A DNA stretch of 64,000 bases from Caprella mutica. Taxonomy: Eukaryota; Arthropoda; Malacostraca; Amphipoda; Caprellidae. The stretch is from positions 62,001 to 126,000 of the forward strand of contig CANNZV010002301.1 in assembly GCA_947561585.1 (NCBI GenBank). The letters are read 5' to 3'. The translations under genes were made by a program, and so were the position numbers. Below, one piece after another: positions 61,684 through 64,000 of the stretch. Position 1 is the stretch's first letter. Every line of letters starts with the position of its first letter. The notes below the pieces were generated by a model. It searched no databases and was not told the DNA's origin. It worked only from the letters and a program-made list of their open reading frames with translations.

Positions 61684-61763
61684 GTGAGGGTTATTCCGTG
61701 TTTCCGACTAGATCTGGAATGCAAATAGAGGTAGTTCTCAATATAATAATTTGTCTTCTACAG

Positions 61764-61924
61764 TTGCTTACGCCCGAATATCTGGAACAAGAGAGGTGTA
61801 CATGAACAGTGGTGGAGATCTGGAACTCAGCTGTAGAGTTGGGAGGATAACGGAACCACCTGAATTTGTTCTTTGGTACCATGGAAGAAGCATCATCAAT
61901 TATTCTGACAGGAACGAGGTTTCG
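61764..61924 (+). CDS. Dpr-family protein, exon 4 (Ig2, first half)
   Basis: Separated from exon 3 by an 80-bp intron with acceptor TTTGTCTTCTACAG. It encodes V153 (split codon) to S206. AYARISGTREVYMNSGGDLE is the A-B region of the second Ig domain. LSCRVG holds C176 and PPEFVLWYHG the core tryptophan W190. INYSD contains an N-glycosylation sequon at N198. The exon ends in phase 0 at donor GTAAGC. The EPP.F..WYH word is typical of Dpr Ig2. It suits several paralogues, so I give no number. Confidence 0.9.
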
Positions 61925-63305
61925 GTAAGCTTTGATCTTTTCTTCTATGCATGTTTTGTTTAAATTTATCGATACGTTTATAAAAAATATAAGTGTCTTA
62001 TAAAATATATTTAATATAATTTATAAAAATTTCATTAAACGAAATCTGTTATATTCTATATTCCTTATAAAAACCTTTTGAAGACATAAAAAACGCTAAA
62101 GTTTGTGTCTAGCATAAAAAAGCAAAATCACATAAATCAAAATATTAATTCGGCAGAAATTTATACCAATTATAGGTTGGATGATCATCCTTCATAGACC
62201 CATTAATTTTCACGTAATTTAGGTAATCTATTCTTGCATTATCACATTCACGACAGCTATACCTATATTTAAAGTAGTCATTCCATGCAATTCGTTGTCA
62301 CGGGGGTGTTTTAACTTCATGTGCCAACTTTTCACTCTTCCCTAGAATTAGAGTCAACCTTTAGATTGATTCCATTGCATAGTTACTGTACTTAGGTCAA
62401 CAAGTCATACACAGTTGAAGTAAGTAACACTCTTGTATTGCACTGTGGCAATGACACGCTCTTGTACACGTAATAATTCGATTTGGAACGTGAATTACGG
62501 ATAATAATTGAAAAGTGGATAAATTGTTTGCTTATATTGAAAAAGAAATCGATACATGAATAAAATAACTTATCTTGACGTAAAATAAGTATCTAAATTA
62601 TGAGCAATTCCTTGACCCACAGAAATATTAATGATATTTCATGATAATTAACATACAATGTAACTTATTTTTGTTTTATAATTAATGAGCTATCATCAAA
62701 ACGTACCCTAATGATCAAATTCAAAATCAGAATTATTTCATAATACGCATTAAAACGAGACAAAAGAATATTATTTCATTCGTGCTGATTGCTGAAACAT
62801 TAATTCACTTTTAATATAATAATCCTGAACTAATTTAATCGGTATCACAGTTTAATTTCTATTGAAAGCCTTCAATGGAAATCAAGTATGATTGATTTAA
62901 ATTCTTTTCTGTAGATAATTTCTATATATTTTCAGTGAATTTTTTAATTTTTCAACACATTAGGTGGTTCTCTATCAATAGATTATAGAGAGGCTTAGAA
63001 AATATCGTGACTTCACCCAATTATAATCACCGATCTGAATTCTCATCGATGATCAAATTAAACGAAGATAAATAATTAGATCAATCGATCAATATTCATT
63101 CTTAATTCGTCAATGATAAGCATCCCATAGTCTACATTTTTTAATGGAAAAACTTGCTTATTAAAAACATCCCGATAAATTTTCAGATTGGTTACTTTTT
63201 TATCAGAGTTTTTTGTTTTTAAATTGCACTTGAAATCTAATTGGAGGCAGAATTATCACCACAAAACGCTGCGTACATTAAAGAAGTGTAGCCTGTTGGC
63301 TCTCA

Positions 63306-63364
63306 TACATCACCATCATGTACCATCACCATCATGTACCTTCACCATCATGTACCATCACCGT
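63306..63364. repeat. 15-bp tandem repeat CACCATCATGTACCAT
   Basis: Four short copies of ACCATCACCATCATGT in intron 4. Confidence 0.8.
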
Positions 63365-63476
63365 GTGCTCTAAGTACACTATTTAATTTATCATTTTCGC
63401 CTGTCATATCCATCGAGCAAATTCCTAGAACAGGTTTCTTTGTCAGACTCACGTTTGATGTTTCCTCGCGTCTCTA

Positions 63477-63737
63477 ATTAATGTTTGTAATATGAAATGT
63501 CACTGTGATAGAAGAATCTATCTATTCTGTGTACAGGATATGCTTAATTTTAACAAATAGGTACACATTCTTAAACAGCTTTTCCCATTAACAGAAACTC
63601 TGTTATTTTGATTAATGTTTGTATTATGAATTGTCACTATGTTAAAAGCCTCTATCTATTATGTGTACAGTACATGCTTAATTTAAATTTGAATGAATAG
63701 GTTCAAATTCTTCAACAAATTTTCCCATTAAGAGCTG
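63477..63737. repeat. 134-bp direct duplication in intron 4
   Basis: ATTAATGTTTGTAATATGAA at 63477 and ATTAATGTTTGTATTATGAA at 63611. Later words (TCTATCTATT, GTGTACAG, ATGCTTAATTT, TTTTCCCATTAA) follow in the same order. Divergence indicates an old event. Confidence 0.8.
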
Positions 63738-63863
63738 TTGAGTAAAATCTGGTGATAGATATCCTCAATGTTGTGACTTTGACCTTCTGATTCAAGGCTG
63801 AATATATATTTGCTGTTTAAGTGAAGCCAGCAGACTAATATATTCTCGTTATCTGCCTGGCAG

Positions 63864-63993
63864 GTAACAATGAGAAACCGAGGCAAGGCCTCCCGTCTTC
63901 TAATTAAAGGTGCTCAGCAGGAAGATTCTGGCAATTACACTTGCGCACCTTCCAACGCCATTGCGACATCTGTCTTGGTGCACATTGTTAAAG
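63864..63993 (+). CDS. Dpr-family protein, exon 5 (Ig2, second half), gene continues beyond window
   Basis: It encodes residues 207-249 and the first base of a Gly codon, then donor GTACGT at 63994. VTMRNRGKASRLLIKGAQQE is followed by DSGNYTCAPSNAIATSVLVH, giving the second Ig2 cysteine C233 (pair of C176) and an N-glycosylation sequon at N230. IVKG ends the domain. Family members continue with a short stalk and a C-terminal hydrophobic anchor, which would lie to the right of this window. The five exons together read 748 nt without a stop. Confidence 0.9.
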
Positions 63994-64000
63994 GTACGTA

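Larger units (their letters stand above)
61925..63863 (+). other. Intron 4 of the Dpr-family gene
   Basis: 1,939 bp, from donor GTAAGC to acceptor TCTGCCTGGCAG. It contains a four-copy ACCATCACCATCATGT repeat at 63306-63364 and a 134-bp tandem duplication at 63477-63737. There is no other exon-like frame. Confidence 0.8.

Noticed and set aside
61684..61805. Read-through of exon 3 to an alternative C terminus ending near 61805
   Set aside because: The 80-bp segment has good GT and AG splice sites. Removing it restores the second Ig domain in frame.

Overview
The window is AT-rich animal DNA. It contains one recognisable gene, on the + strand: the 5' half of a Dpr-family (defective proboscis extension response) two-Ig-domain neuronal cell-surface protein. 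The Dpr family, the GT-AG introns, and the non-autonomous Helitron, pogo-like and Harbinger-like elements point to an arthropod, most probably an insect. The order cannot be fixed from the sequence.

Layout. Positions 1-41103 lie upstream of, or in a 5' intron of, the gene and hold no gene I can defend. They contain minisatellites, small DNA-transposon derivatives (some nested in each other), a few candidate regulatory stretches and AT-rich spacer. An exon at 41104-41291 carries 5' UTR and a signal peptide. A 19.7-kb first intron follows (41292-61040). Five large tandem arrays occupy about 8.4 kb of its 43.3-54.7 kb part. The two Ig domains are encoded by four exons at 61041-61207, 61473-61683, 61764-61924 and 63864-63993. 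The gene runs off the right edge just after the last splice donor.

Spliced together, the five coding exons keep one open frame of 249 codons plus one base, with compatible intron phases (1, 0, 1, 0, 1). The C-terminal anchor lies outside the window.

The rest is dominated by repeats. There are about twenty minisatellite arrays with units of 15-94 bp, several with higher-order structure. Helitron-like elements occur at four loci; at one, a young copy sits inside an older copy of the same family at an exact A|T target. At least five further families of short foldback elements are present. One pogo-like element has had its terminal-repeat sequence expanded into a 15-bp satellite. No rRNA, tRNA, CRISPR array or prokaryotic operon was seen. 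The many long open frames inside the arrays are consequences of unit length, not genes.

The best candidates for a second look are a 150-bp cluster of AP-1-type sites arranged as perfect dyads (about 16.77-16.92 kb), a 3.5-kb array that repeats a CRE-like octamer about 75 times inside the gene's first intron, and the conversion of a transposon end into a satellite near 18.7-19.15 kb.
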